From Oscillospiraceae bacterium (GTDB lineage Bacteria; Bacillota; Clostridia; Oscillospirales; Oscillospiraceae), in NCBI GenBank assembly GCA_024404315.1, contig JAKSQD010000006.1:1-64000 (forward strand): a stretch of DNA of 64,000 nucleotides, written 5' to 3'. The notes under the pieces were generated by a model. The model had not been told where the DNA came from and made no database searches. It saw nothing but the letters and a program-made list of their open reading frames with translations. Of this stretch, positions 17,008 through 25,729 are shown piece by piece. Each line of letters begins with the position of its first letter. Position 1 is the first letter of the stretch. Made by a program: the position numbers and the translations under genes.

Positions 17008-17073
17008 GGATGAAACTCCCATAAGGGTGCGGAACGGGTAGGATGAAACTCCCATAAGGGTGCGGAACGGGTA
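17008..17073. repeat. Perfect tandem duplication of a 33-base unit
   Basis: Two identical copies lie head to tail (17008-17040 and 17041-17073). Each begins GGATGAAACTCCCATAAGG and ends GGAACGGGTA. They sit between the HslV-like and glgP promoters. There is no coding explanation. Confidence 0.95.
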
Positions 17074-17167
17074 TAAAATGTTCAAATTCTGTAAATAATT
17101 CACAAGCATGACGGAGAAAGAACAGACTTTTTCTGTGTTATCACCCGTTACAAAACTTTGGGAATGA

Positions 17168-17196
17168 TTGACACAGAAACCTTTTCATGATAAAAT
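17168..17196 (+). promoter_or_regulatory. Promoter of glgP
   Basis: TTGACA (17168-17173), a 17-base spacer, and TAAAAT (17191-17196), about 50 bases before the start codon. Confidence 0.88.
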
Positions 17197-17248
17197 ATGT
17201 CCTCGTGAAAATAGCAATCCCCTACAGATTTTTTGGAGGAAACGAATA

Positions 17249-19678
17249 ATGCGCGAATATTCCAAGTATGAGCTTTGCTCTCTGATCGAAGGCAAGCTGC
17301 GCCGCAATTTTGGCCGCACTGCCTCCGACGCTTCCAAGGTCCATATGTTCAAGGCCTGCGCCATGGTTCTGCGTGACATTATGTCTGAGCACCATATCGA
17401 GACCAAGGATGTCACCCGCAAGAACAACGCCAAAGAGGTTCATTACCTCTCCATGGAGTTCCTGGTTGGCCGTTCCATGATGAAGAACGCCTACAACCTG
17501 GGTCTGCTGGAGGAGCTCAAGGCCGCCATCGACGAGATGGGCTTTGACCACGGTGAGCTGTTTGAGCTGGAGCCTGACGCAGGTCTGGGCAACGGCGGTC
17601 TGGGTCGTCTGGCCGCTTGCTATATGGACTCCATGGCAACCCTGAACATCCCCGCCACCGGCTATTCCATCTGCTACCAGTTGGGCATCTTCAAGCAGAA
17701 GATCGTGGACGGAAAGCAGATTGAGCTGGCGGATGACTGGCTCCAGATGGGTGACGCATGGCTGGTTCGTAAGGCCGACGAGGTGGAGACCGTCCGTTTT
17801 GGCGGCCAGGTCATCCAGTCCGAGGACGAGTATGGTCACTTCAAGGTGGATTATGTCGGCGGTACCGAGGTTCTGGCCATCCCCATGGATATGAACATCG
17901 CTGGCTACAACACCGATCATGTCAACACCCTGCGTCTGTGGGATGCAAAGTCCCCCACCCCTGTTGATATGTCCTATTATTCCTCTGGCGACTACCTGAA
18001 GGCCATCGAGAACCAGGCCACCGCCGAGGTCATCGCTAAGGTTCTGTACCCCGCCGATAACCACTATGAGGGCAAGAGCCTGCGTCTGAAGCAGCAGTAT
18101 TTCTTTGTCTCTGCTACCATCCAGAACATCGTCCGCAAGCACCTGGCTCAATACGGCACTCTGACCAACTTTGCCAACAAGCACGTCATCCAGATTAACG
18201 ACACCCATCCCACTCTGGTCATTCCCGAGCTGATGCGTCTGCTGATGGATGAGCACGGCATGGGCTGGGATCAGGCTTGGAACATCGTCTGCAACACCGT
18301 GGCTTACACCAACCATACCGTTCTGGCTGAGGCTCTGGAGCATTGGCCCCAGTACCTGGTGGAGTCCCTGGTGCCCCGCTGCTGGCAGATCATCTGTGAG
18401 ATCAACGAGCGCTACCTCAAGCAGGTTCGTGACTTCTTCCACGGTGACGAGAACAAGGCTCGTGAGCTGGCCATTGTCTGGGACGGCGATGTCCGCATGG
18501 CCAATCTGTGCGTTGCCACCTGCTTTGCCGTCAATGGCGTTGCCGCTCTGCACTCTCAGATCCTGAAGGATGACGTGTTCCACACTGCATGGCTGCGTAC
18601 TCCCGACAAGTTCACCAACGTTACCAACGGCGTTGACCACCGCCGCTGGCTGGCTGAAATCAACCCCGAGCTGCACAAGCTCATCTGCGAGGTCAATGGC
18701 TCTGACAGCTATCTGGAGCATCCCTACGACCTGGAGAACCTGCTCAAGGCTCGTGATGATTCCAGCGTTCTCAAGCGCCTGGCTGAAATTAAGAAGGCCA
18801 ACAAGGTTTCCTTCGCAAACTATATCCAGAAGGATTACGGCATCACCCTGAACACCGACGCTATCTTTGACGTTCAGTCCAAGCGTCTGCACGAGTATAA
18901 GCGTCAGCTGCTGAACGTGATGAACATCATCCATCTGTATCAGGAGCTCCAGGACGGCAAGGACATTGTTCCTCACACTTTCCTGTTTGCTGCTAAGGCT
19001 GCTCCCGGCTACTTCATGGCAAAGCGCATCATCGAGCTGATTAACTCCCTGAGCTACACCATCAACAACGACCCCATCTGCAAGGATAAGCTTCAGGTCT
19101 ACTTCCTGGAGAACTACCGTGTCTCCCTGGCTGAGCGCATGATGCCCGCCACCGAGATTTCCGAGCAGATTTCCACCGCTGGTAAGGAAGCATCCGGCAC
19201 CGGCAACATGAAGTTCATGATGAACGGCGCTCTGACCATCGGCACCGAGGACGGCGCTAACGTCGAGATGCACCAGGTCGTGGGCGACGATAACATCTTC
19301 ATCTTCGGTCTCTCCGCAGAGGAAGTCGCCGCTAAGAAGGCCAATGGCTACAACTCCTTCGAGTACTACAACTCCAACCCCGTCCTGCACCGTGTCATGC
19401 ACCGCATGGGTCTGGAGCCCTTCGCCGACGGCAAGACCTTCCAGGATGTCTCCAACAGCCTGCTGTATGGTCAGGGCTTCACCGCTGATGACTATCTGCT
19501 GCTGGCTGACTTCGAGAGCTACCGTTATCGTCAGCAGGATATTGTTGCTGCTTACGCTGACCAGAAGCATTGGAACCAGATGGCTCTGACCAACATTGCA
19601 AAGTCTGGCCTGTTCGCTTCCGACCGATCCATCCGTGACTACGCCAACAACATTTGGCATGTTCCCACCCGCCTGTAA
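17249..19678 (+). CDS. glgP: Glycogen/alpha-glucan phosphorylase
   Basis: This 809-residue enzyme releases glucose-1-phosphate from storage glucans. The pyridoxal phosphate site is in KEASGTGNMKFMMNGALTIGT near residue 650. LEPDAGLGNGGLGRLAACYMDS (about residue 110) is the conserved phosphorylase region, and QINDTHPTLVIPELMRLLMD also fits. GGAGGA lies 8 bases before the chosen ATG; the longer in-frame start would begin within the -35 box. No other glycogen gene adjoins it, and it has its own promoter and terminator. Codon use is strongly biased, suggesting high expression. Confidence 0.96.
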   Translation: MREYSKYELCSLIEGKLRRNFGRTASDASKVHMFKACAMVLRDIMSEHHIETKDVTRKNNAKEVHYLSMEFLVGRSMMKNAYNLGLLEELKAAIDEMGFDHGELFELEPDAGLGNGGLGRLAACYMDSMATLNIPATGYSICYQLGIFKQKIVDGKQIELADDWLQMGDAWLVRKADEVETVRFGGQVIQSEDEYGHFKVDYVGGTEVLAIPMDMNIAGYNTDHVNTLRLWDAKSPTPVDMSYYSSGDYLKAIENQATAEVIAKVLYPADNHYEGKSLRLKQQYFFVSATIQNIVRKHLAQYGTLTNFANKHVIQINDTHPTLVIPELMRLLMDEHGMGWDQAWNIVCNTVAYTNHTVLAEALEHWPQYLVESLVPRCWQIICEINERYLKQVRDFFHGDENKARELAIVWDGDVRMANLCVATCFAVNGVAALHSQILKDDVFHTAWLRTPDKFTNVTNGVDHRRWLAEINPELHKLICEVNGSDSYLEHPYDLENLLKARDDSSVLKRLAEIKKANKVSFANYIQKDYGITLNTDAIFDVQSKRLHEYKRQLLNVMNIIHLYQELQDGKDIVPHTFLFAAKAAPGYFMAKRIIELINSLSYTINNDPICKDKLQVYFLENYRVSLAERMMPATEISEQISTAGKEASGTGNMKFMMNGALTIGTEDGANVEMHQVVGDDNIFIFGLSAEEVAAKKANGYNSFEYYNSNPVLHRVMHRMGLEPFADGKTFQDVSNSLLYGQGFTADDYLLLADFESYRYRQQDIVAAYADQKHWNQMALTNIAKSGLFASDRSIRDYANNIWHVPTRL

Positions 19679-19710
19679 GTTCAGACCGGTGAGCAATCGC
19701 TGAAAAAATC

Positions 19711-19749
19711 CTTCCCTGTTCCGCTTCGGTGGAATGGGGAAGTTTTTTT
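19711..19749 (+). terminator. Terminator of glgP
   Basis: CTTCCCTGTTCC pairs with GGAATGGGGAAG around GCTTCGGT, followed by TTTTTTT. Confidence 0.92.
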
Positions 19750-19775
19750 GCCCCAGCGCACCCGCCCGCCGCCCG

Positions 19776-19804
19776 TTGACTTTGACCCAAATGCAGGGTA
19801 TAAT
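19776..19804 (+). promoter_or_regulatory. Promoter of the TetR gene
   Basis: TTGACT (19776-19781), a 17-base spacer, and TATAAT (19799-19804). Confidence 0.8.
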
Positions 19805-19881
19805 AACCATGAAAATAAAGAAGAAAAATGACGAAAAGTCAGAAATTTGACAACCAGATGGTAAAGTGAGGAAAACGCACC

Positions 19882-20487
19882 ATGGGAAAAGTGGAACTGA
19901 ATAAACAGGAGAAAGAGAACCGTTTGTTGGATACGGCCTTTCAGCTCTTCACAACAAAGGGCATGAAAAAAACCTCCATTTCCGATATCGTCAACAATGC
20001 AGGCGTGGCGAAGGGAACCTTTTATCTGTATTTTAAAGATAAATATGACATTGCGGACAAACTGATTGTCACCAAAACCCGGGAGCTGTGCCAGCAGGCG
20101 GCGTATCGTATGTTGGCAGCCGATATCCAGGGGGCGGAAAATCGGGTGATTTTCATCATGGATGACCTCATCAACGAATTGGCGCAAACCCCCATGCTCC
20201 TCAATTTTATTCACAAGAATCTCAGCTGGGGCATTTTCCGCAGCGCCCTGACCCGTGCCGAGGAGAAGCAGGAGCTGGCCAGCGTGGAATTTTTCCAGCG
20301 CATCTTTGGCGAGGAAATCGAACATTGGAAAGACCTGCCTGTCATGCTGTATATCATCATTGAAATGGCGGGCAGCACCGTCCATTCCATCATTTTGGAA
20401 AACGACCCCATGACCTTGGAGGAGTTCCTGCCCCACCTGCACAGCAGCGTCCGGTCGGTGATGAAGAATTTTCAGGTTTTAGAGTGA
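19882..20487 (+). CDS. TetR/AcrR-family transcriptional regulator
   Basis: This 201-residue protein has a typical TetR N-terminal helix-turn-helix domain: RLLDTAFQLFTTKGMKKTSISDIVNNAGVAKGTFYLYFKDK covers about residues 12-54 (helix 3 is GVAKGTFYLYF). The rest is an all-helical ligand-binding domain with no recognisable specificity. It is transcribed alone and convergent with the AEC transporter gene, so its target is not obvious from context. Start ATG follows GTGAGGAAAACGCACC. Confidence 0.9.
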   Translation: MGKVELNKQEKENRLLDTAFQLFTTKGMKKTSISDIVNNAGVAKGTFYLYFKDKYDIADKLIVTKTRELCQQAAYRMLAADIQGAENRVIFIMDDLINELAQTPMLLNFIHKNLSWGIFRSALTRAEEKQELASVEFFQRIFGEEIEHWKDLPVMLYIIIEMAGSTVHSIILENDPMTLEEFLPHLHSSVRSVMKNFQVLE

Positions 20488-20497
20488 TAAAATGAGA

Positions 20498-20538
20498 AAA
20501 AGCCGTTTCCTCGCAGAAAAAGACGGGGAAACGGCTTT
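20498..20538. terminator. Bidirectional terminator between the TetR and AEC genes
   Basis: AAAGCCGTTTCC pairs with GGAAACGGCTTT around a 16-base loop; A and T tracts flank it for both strands. Confidence 0.88.
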
Positions 20539-20573
20539 GTAACGTTTTTGGAGGTATCATTCGAAGCCCATTC

Positions 20574-21485
20574 TCACACAAATACCATGAGAATCGGCAC
20601 GGTGACGACACAAAGCAGCGTGGTCATAATAATACCGGCGGAGCAGTTGTTGCAGTCCAACCCCCGCTCTGTGCCCAGAATCAGGGGCATATTGCCCACG
20701 GGCATTCCCAGCAGAATCACGCAGACGGCGACCAGCTCCGGCTCCAGCGGCAGCAGGCGGAGCACCGGCAGCAGAGCCAGGGGCAAGAGCAGCAGCTTGA
20801 CCAGCGAGAACACATACAGAGGCAGATTGCCGAAAATGCGCCGCAAATCGGCGTTTGCCAGCGTGAAGCCCACCGTCACCAGCGACATGGGGGAAGCCAC
20901 GTTGCCCAAATAGGTGATGGCGGTTTCCAGAAAATCGGGCAGGTGGATATCCGCCACCACAATGACGAGGGAGGCCAAAATCATGCCATTGGCGGGCGTG
21001 ACCATGGCTTTCAGGGCGGAGAGGGAGAACTTGCCGTCCATCAACGCCATACCGTAGGTATAAAACACCACGTTGTAGATAATCATAAACTCGGTGACGT
21101 AGATGACATACTCCGGTCCCACCACGGTGCTGACCACGGGAATACCGATGAAGCCCACGTTAGGGAAGCCCATCATCAGCTCATACATCCGTTTTTGGAA
21201 GGGGTCTTTGTCAAAAAAGGGAGCCAGCAGCCCGCCCACTGTCAGAAAAATGACGTGCATTCCCACGGAGATGAGGGCAATCAGACCCAGCCGGGAGAGC
21301 GGCACCTGACCGGCGGCTTTCAGGGCGTTGGCCAGGGACAGCATGGGATTGAAAAGAACTAAAATCATTTTGGATAGCTTCGCCGAGGTGGGAGCGTCCA
21401 AAATTTTTTGTTTGGTCAGAAAAACGCCGGAGCCCATCATAATCAGCAGAGCCAGCATCTGAAAAAATACAGTAAATAGAGTCAT
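20574..21485 (-). CDS. AEC-family transporter (auxin efflux carrier type)
   Basis: This 303-residue membrane protein has about ten hydrophobic helices. It begins MTLFTVFFQMLALLIMMGSGVF and carries KMILVLFNPMLSLANAL. MELMMGFPNVGFIGIPV-like residues (MMGFPNVGFIGIPVV, near residue 100) are the conserved NxGFxG region of the AEC/bile-acid transporter superfamily, and GMPVGNMPLILG lies near the end. Substrates in this family are organic acids or unknown. The ATG lacks a strong ribosome binding site (GGAT about 9-10 bases upstream), so the start is less certain than the call. Confidence 0.85.
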   Translation of the reverse strand: MTLFTVFFQMLALLIMMGSGVFLTKQKILDAPTSAKLSKMILVLFNPMLSLANALKAAGQVPLSRLGLIALISVGMHVIFLTVGGLLAPFFDKDPFQKRMYELMMGFPNVGFIGIPVVSTVVGPEYVIYVTEFMIIYNVVFYTYGMALMDGKFSLSALKAMVTPANGMILASLVIVVADIHLPDFLETAITYLGNVASPMSLVTVGFTLANADLRRIFGNLPLYVFSLVKLLLLPLALLPVLRLLPLEPELVAVCVILLGMPVGNMPLILGTERGLDCNNCSAGIIMTTLLCVVTVPILMVFV

Positions 21486-21660
21486 AGCATGTAATCCATT
21501 CAAAAACAGGTGGCGCAAGGAGAGCGGCAGATTCCTCCCCGCACAAAACGAAAGAGTGAAAAGCGGAAAGAAGGGAAAAGTGCCACCAGAACGGGCGGAA
21601 TACTTCACTTTTCACGCTTATTTCAGCGCTTTTCACTCTGGAAATGGTAAAAGGGAAGGG

Positions 21661-22077
21661 TTACTTCACCAGCGCAAAGGAGAATTCAGCGGTAACGCAC
21701 AGCTTGCCGCTGACGTAGCCTTTTGCGGCGCACCAGTAGAAGGGACCCTTCTGCTTGATGATGGTGCTCTCGCTCTCCAGGGTGTCGCCGGGCTTTACGG
21801 GGTTTTTAAAGCGCACCTTGTCCAGGCTGGTGAACATGGGGGTAGCGCTGTCGGCGGTGGCGAGGTTGGCCAGCAGCACGCAGGCTCCTTGCGCCATCAT
21901 CTCACACAGCACCACGCCGGGAACCACGGGGTTGCCGGGGAAGTGTCCCTTGAGGAACCACTCGTCGCCGGAAACATGATACTTGGCGTGAGCAACGCCG
22001 TTTTCCACGGTGGCCTCCTGCACCAGCAGCATATTGTCCCGATGGGGAATGATCTTTTTGATTTCTTCCTGATTCAT
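21661..22077 (-). CDS. fabZ: 3-hydroxyacyl-ACP dehydratase FabZ
   Basis: This 138-residue hotdog-fold enzyme has PHRDNMLLVQEA near the N-terminus and the catalytic motif GHFPGNPVVPGVVLCEMMAQ, with His and Glu in the expected places. It dehydrates 3-hydroxyacyl-ACP in type II fatty acid synthesis. AAGGAG lies 9 bases before the ATG. It is the last gene of the fatty acid operon, 31 bases after the AccB-like gene. Confidence 0.95.
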   Translation of the reverse strand: MNQEEIKKIIPHRDNMLLVQEATVENGVAHAKYHVSGDEWFLKGHFPGNPVVPGVVLCEMMAQGACVLLANLATADSATPMFTSLDKVRFKNPVKPGDTLESESTIIKQKGPFYWCAAKGYVSGKLCVTAEFSFALVK

Positions 22078-22108
22078 AATGGGAATCTCCTTGTGATTGA
22101 CAAACAAA

Positions 22109-23461
22109 TCAGCCAACGATGTCGAACAAAGCATCCTCAGCGGATTTTTCTTCTTCCACGGCCTCGGTTTCGTTCTCGAACTCTGCGGCGGGCTCCAGGG
22201 TCTCGGCTGCGTCCTCCACAACCTCGGCGGCGGTTTCCACCACGGCGGCTACGGTCTCTTCTATGACGTTCACGACAGGCTCTTCCTCGGCGGCAGGCTC
22301 CACAGCGGCAACTTCCTCCACGGATTCCACGACAGGCTCTTCCTCAACGGTGGCCTCGGCCAGAATCTCAGCGGCGGCTTCCTCGCTGACCACGGGAGTT
22401 TCCTCTACAGCGGCCTCGAAGGTCTCTTCCGGCTCGGCGGCGGGAGCTTCCTCCACGGTTTCCGGTTCTGCGTCAAATTCAGCGCCCATCTCAGGCAGGG
22501 GCTCTTCCTCGGTGGTGGCCTCCTTGGTCTCCTCCGTGACGGAAGGAGCCTCTTTCTTGCGGCGGAAGCCAGCCAGCAGGTTTCTCAGGCGGCCACGGCG
22601 CTTGACGGGCTTCTGCTCGGCGGTGGGAGCGGGTGCTTCTTCGACTTCTTCGGCGGGGACTTCCTCGGTGGTCTCCTCAGCGGCGACCTCGGCCACGGTT
22701 TCCTCAGTGGGTTCCTCAACAGGGGTTTCCTCGGTGGGCAGCTCCTCAGCGGCGACCTCGGCCACGGTCTCCTCGGCAGGCTCCTCCACAGGGGTTTCCT
22801 CAGCGGAGACGACCTCGGGTTCTTCCACAGCGGGGGCTTCGGTCTCTGCTGCCACGGGAGCGGCTTCCTCTACGTTTTCCAGCGGAGCCTCGGGCTGTTC
22901 GTCCACCACCATGCCATTGTCCTGGAGGGATGCCGTGGCGTGAGCGGCTGCCTCACGGTGGCTCTTCAAGAAAGCGGCGACCGCACGGGGACCACGCAGA
23001 GCGGGTTTTTCTGCCTTGATGGTTTCTTCATGCTCTTCCATCAAATCCAACTCGGTGGCATCCTCCTCTTCGTCCACATGGACGGGGGCGACGGGGGCGG
23101 AGCGGCGCTTAAACAGACCGGTCACAGCGCCCACGGCGTTGGAGGCACGGCGTTTCATGCTGGAAGCGGCCACGGCAGCGACCTCAACGGCGGAGGGCTT
23201 CTCCATATGGGACTCGGCGGCGGGAGCGCCTTCTGCTTCGGCGGTGTAGGCGGTCACGTCACGCAGGCCGGGTTCGTCGGACTCGGTTTCTGTAAAAGGA
23301 AGAGCGGCCTTTGTCTCCTGTACGGGGGAGGCGGGAGCGGCGGTCATGGCGCTGGGGGTCAGACACAGCTTGATGGTGGAGCCTTTCACAGTGTATTCCA
23401 GCTCACACACGCCGTTTTCCTTCATAAAGTCAACAATTTTCTTGGTTTCGTTCAGATCCAT
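22109..23461 (-). CDS. AccB-like N-terminal domain fused to an acidic low-complexity tail, no biotin site
   Basis: This 450-residue protein begins MDLNETKKIVDFMKENGVCE and continues with LEYTVKGSTIKLCL. Those 35 residues resemble the N-terminal segment of AccB (acetyl-CoA carboxylase BCCP). The biotinyl domain with its AMKM motif is absent; the protein instead runs for about 400 residues of Glu/Ala/Val/Pro-rich sequence to DALFDIVG. Two basic patches interrupt it: SMKRRASNAVGAVTGLFKRR (101-120) and VKRRGRLRNLLAGFRRKK (286-303). A 23-residue tandem repeat starting EETPVEEP lies at 221-266. There is no space before fabZ for a lost domain. It occupies the place where accB is common in clostridial fab operons. 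Function unknown. Confidence 0.75.
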   Translation of the reverse strand: MDLNETKKIVDFMKENGVCELEYTVKGSTIKLCLTPSAMTAAPASPVQETKAALPFTETESDEPGLRDVTAYTAEAEGAPAAESHMEKPSAVEVAAVAASSMKRRASNAVGAVTGLFKRRSAPVAPVHVDEEEDATELDLMEEHEETIKAEKPALRGPRAVAAFLKSHREAAAHATASLQDNGMVVDEQPEAPLENVEEAAPVAAETEAPAVEEPEVVSAEETPVEEPAEETVAEVAAEELPTEETPVEEPTEETVAEVAAEETTEEVPAEEVEEAPAPTAEQKPVKRRGRLRNLLAGFRRKKEAPSVTEETKEATTEEEPLPEMGAEFDAEPETVEEAPAAEPEETFEAAVEETPVVSEEAAAEILAEATVEEEPVVESVEEVAAVEPAAEEEPVVNVIEETVAAVVETAAEVVEDAAETLEPAAEFENETEAVEEEKSAEDALFDIVG

Positions 23462-23602
23462 GGTAGCAGGTTCCTTTCCAGATAAAACTTGTCACAGGTT
23501 GGCCGGGTGTGAGGCAAAAAAACGCTTGCGCACAGCCGACGCTCAATCTTCTTATTCAGCATACCACAAAACGACCGGCTGTGCATTATAAATTTTTATG
23601 TT

Positions 23603-24832
23603 TTACAGTTTTTTAAAAGCCAGGCAGCCATTATGACCACCGAAGCCCAGAGAGATGGACAGAGCCAAGTCCGCTTGGCAAGGACGGGCGGTGTTGGGAA
23701 TCACGTCCAGGTCACAGTCAGGGTCGGGAACCTGATAGCCCACGGTGGGAGGCAGGATGCCCTCTTCCAGCGCCTTGACGGTGATAACGGCCTCGGTAGC
23801 GCCCGCAGCGCCCAGCATATGGCCGGTTGCGCCCTTGGTGGAGGAGATGGCCAGCTTGTGAGCGTCCTCCTCGCCGAAGGCACGCTTGACGGCCAGGGTC
23901 TCAATGCGGTCGTTCATGGGGGTGGAGGTGCCGTGGGCGTTGATGTAGACCTTGGAGGCATCGTACCCGCCGCAGGTGCTCAGAGCCATGGTGATGGCAT
24001 CGCCGCCGCCCTCGCCCTCGGGGTCAGGTGCGGTGATGTGGTGGGCATCGCAGGTGGAGCCGTAGCCCACCACCTCGCAGTAAATCTTTGCGCCACGAGC
24101 CTTTGCGTGTTCATACTCCTCCAGAATCAGGCAGGCAGCGCCCTCACCCATGACGAAGCCGTGACGCTCCTTGTCAAAGGGGATGGAAGCACGGTCAGCG
24201 TCCGTGGAGCAGCTCAGAGCCTGGCAGTTGATGAAGCCAGCCACGCAGAGGGGCAGAATGGTGGCCTCTGTGCCGCCGGTGTACATGGCATCGGCGTAGC
24301 CGTGAAGAATGGCGTGATAAGCCTCACCGATGGCGTGGGTGGAGGAAGCGCAGGCGGTGGCCATGCTCATGCAGGGGCCTTTGCAGTTGTGCTTGATGGC
24401 CACGGTTCCGGCGGAGGCGTTGCCCATCATGTTGGTGATGGTGTAGGGGGAGACACGGCGGGGGCCTTTGGACATCAGCTTGGTCTGTTCCTCAATCATG
24501 GTGGTCATACCGCCGATGCCGGAGGCGAAGTAGCAGCCCACACGCTTGGGGTCGAGGGTTCCGTCAATGCCGGAGTCCTCAGCAGCCTGACCGGCGGCGG
24601 AGACAGCGTACTGGATGCAAAGGTCGTTGCGGCGCACCTCGCTGCGGTCCATGTAGTTCAGAGGGTCAAATCCCTTGACCTCAGCGGCCATAACAGCCTT
24701 GAAGTCAGAGGTGTCAAAGCGGGTGATGGGGGCAATGCCGTGCTTGCCGGCGATCAGATTTTCCCAGACGGTGGGGACATCGTTGCCGATGGCATTGACA
24801 GCGCCCAGTCCAGTGACGACGACTCGTCTCAT
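23603..24832 (-). CDS. fabF: 3-oxoacyl-ACP synthase II
   Basis: This 409-residue condensing enzyme starts MRRVVVTGLGAVNAIGNDV. Its catalytic triad is visible: Cys in ATACASSTHAIGE (about 163), His in NAHGTSTPMND and His in KGATGHMLGAAGATE. It extends acyl-ACP with malonyl-ACP. The ATG at 24832 is preferred over one 9 bases upstream because AAAGGA sits 8 bases before it. It lies between fabG and the AccB-like gene in the operon, with about 100 bases before fabG ends. Confidence 0.96.
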   Translation of the reverse strand: MRRVVVTGLGAVNAIGNDVPTVWENLIAGKHGIAPITRFDTSDFKAVMAAEVKGFDPLNYMDRSEVRRNDLCIQYAVSAAGQAAEDSGIDGTLDPKRVGCYFASGIGGMTTMIEEQTKLMSKGPRRVSPYTITNMMGNASAGTVAIKHNCKGPCMSMATACASSTHAIGEAYHAILHGYADAMYTGGTEATILPLCVAGFINCQALSCSTDADRASIPFDKERHGFVMGEGAACLILEEYEHAKARGAKIYCEVVGYGSTCDAHHITAPDPEGEGGGDAITMALSTCGGYDASKVYINAHGTSTPMNDRIETLAVKRAFGEEDAHKLAISSTKGATGHMLGAAGATEAVITVKALEEGILPPTVGYQVPDPDCDLDVIPNTARPCQADLALSISLGFGGHNGCLAFKKL

Positions 24833-24935
24833 AGTGAACATCCTTTCTTCGTGCGCCACGCCGAACACGTCACGCACCATGCGGTGGAAAACACAGCCTG
24901 CTGCGTTTTTCTCAGGCTGTTTTTGGGCAAAAGGG

Positions 24936-25682
24936 TTACATAGCGATTCCGCCATCCACTCGGATGACCTCGCCGGTGATGTATTTGGCATCGTCCGAGG
25001 CGAGGAAGGCAACACAGGCGGCGATGTCCTCGGGCTTGCCCATCTTGCCCATGGGGACGGTGGAGAGCAGCGCCTGGAGAGCGCCCTGATCCATGTTGGC
25101 GGTCATGGGGGTTTCGATGGCACCGGGAGCCACAGCGTTGCAGTTTACGCCACGGGTGGCCAGCTCACGGGCGACGGTTTTGGTCAGAGCGATGACACCG
25201 CCCTTTGCTGCGGTGTAGTTGGCCTGAGCGGCGTTGCCCATCAGACCGGAAACGGAGGAGATATTGATAATCTTGCCCGCCTTTTTCTTCATAAAGTTGC
25301 GGTAGCAAGCCTTGATGGTGTTGAACATGGATTTGAGGTTGATGTCCAGAACCAAATCCCAATCCTGCTCGCTCATGGCCAGCAGAACCTTATCCCGGCA
25401 GATGCCGGCGTTGTTGACCAGGATGTCCACGCCGCCCATCTCTTTGATGACGGTCTTCACTGCGCTCTGCACCATCTCGTAGTTGGAGACATCGCAGCGC
25501 TGAAAAACGGCCTTTTTGCCGTGAGCGGCGGCGATGGCCTCAGCGGAAGCGATACCGGCGGCCTCGTCGCACAGGTCAAAGAGAACCACGTCCGCACCCT
25601 CAGCGGCCAGACGGTCAGCGATGGCGTAGCCAATGCCACGGGCAGCGCCGGTGACAAGAGCGACTTTACCTTCTAATTTCAT
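24936..25682 (-). CDS. fabG: 3-oxoacyl-ACP reductase
   Basis: This 248-residue short-chain dehydrogenase has the NADP-binding motif VTGAARGIGYAIA, NNAG (NNAGICRDKVL), the catalytic Ser in NISSVSGLMGN and the YxxxK in NYTAAKGG. It reduces 3-oxoacyl-ACP. Two adjacent ATGs are possible; the second is 8 bases after AAGGA and gives the usual length. It follows fabD by 47 bases. Confidence 0.95.
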   Translation of the reverse strand: MKLEGKVALVTGAARGIGYAIADRLAAEGADVVLFDLCDEAAGIASAEAIAAAHGKKAVFQRCDVSNYEMVQSAVKTVIKEMGGVDILVNNAGICRDKVLLAMSEQDWDLVLDINLKSMFNTIKACYRNFMKKKAGKIINISSVSGLMGNAAQANYTAAKGGVIALTKTVARELATRGVNCNAVAPGAIETPMTANMDQGALQALLSTVPMGKMGKPEDIAACVAFLASDDAKYITGEVIRVDGGIAM

Positions 25683-25729
25683 CATGATGTTCCTTCTTTC
25701 TTGCGTCTTGCATGACAAGAGTAGGTGAT

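Noticed and set aside
17008..17073. Repeat considered as a short CRISPR array
   Set aside because: The two units are directly adjacent with no spacer and there are no cas genes.
17222..19810. 862-codon open frame on the minus strand opposite glgP
   Set aside because: It is the antisense shadow of a highly biased, strongly expressed gene; it has no ribosome binding site and its protein resembles nothing.
22097..23485. 462-codon plus-strand Gly/Phe/Leu-rich frame opposite the AccB-like gene
   Set aside because: It arises from the repetitive GAG/GCC codons of the opposite strand. The minus strand has the AccB-like start, the ribosome binding site and the operon context.
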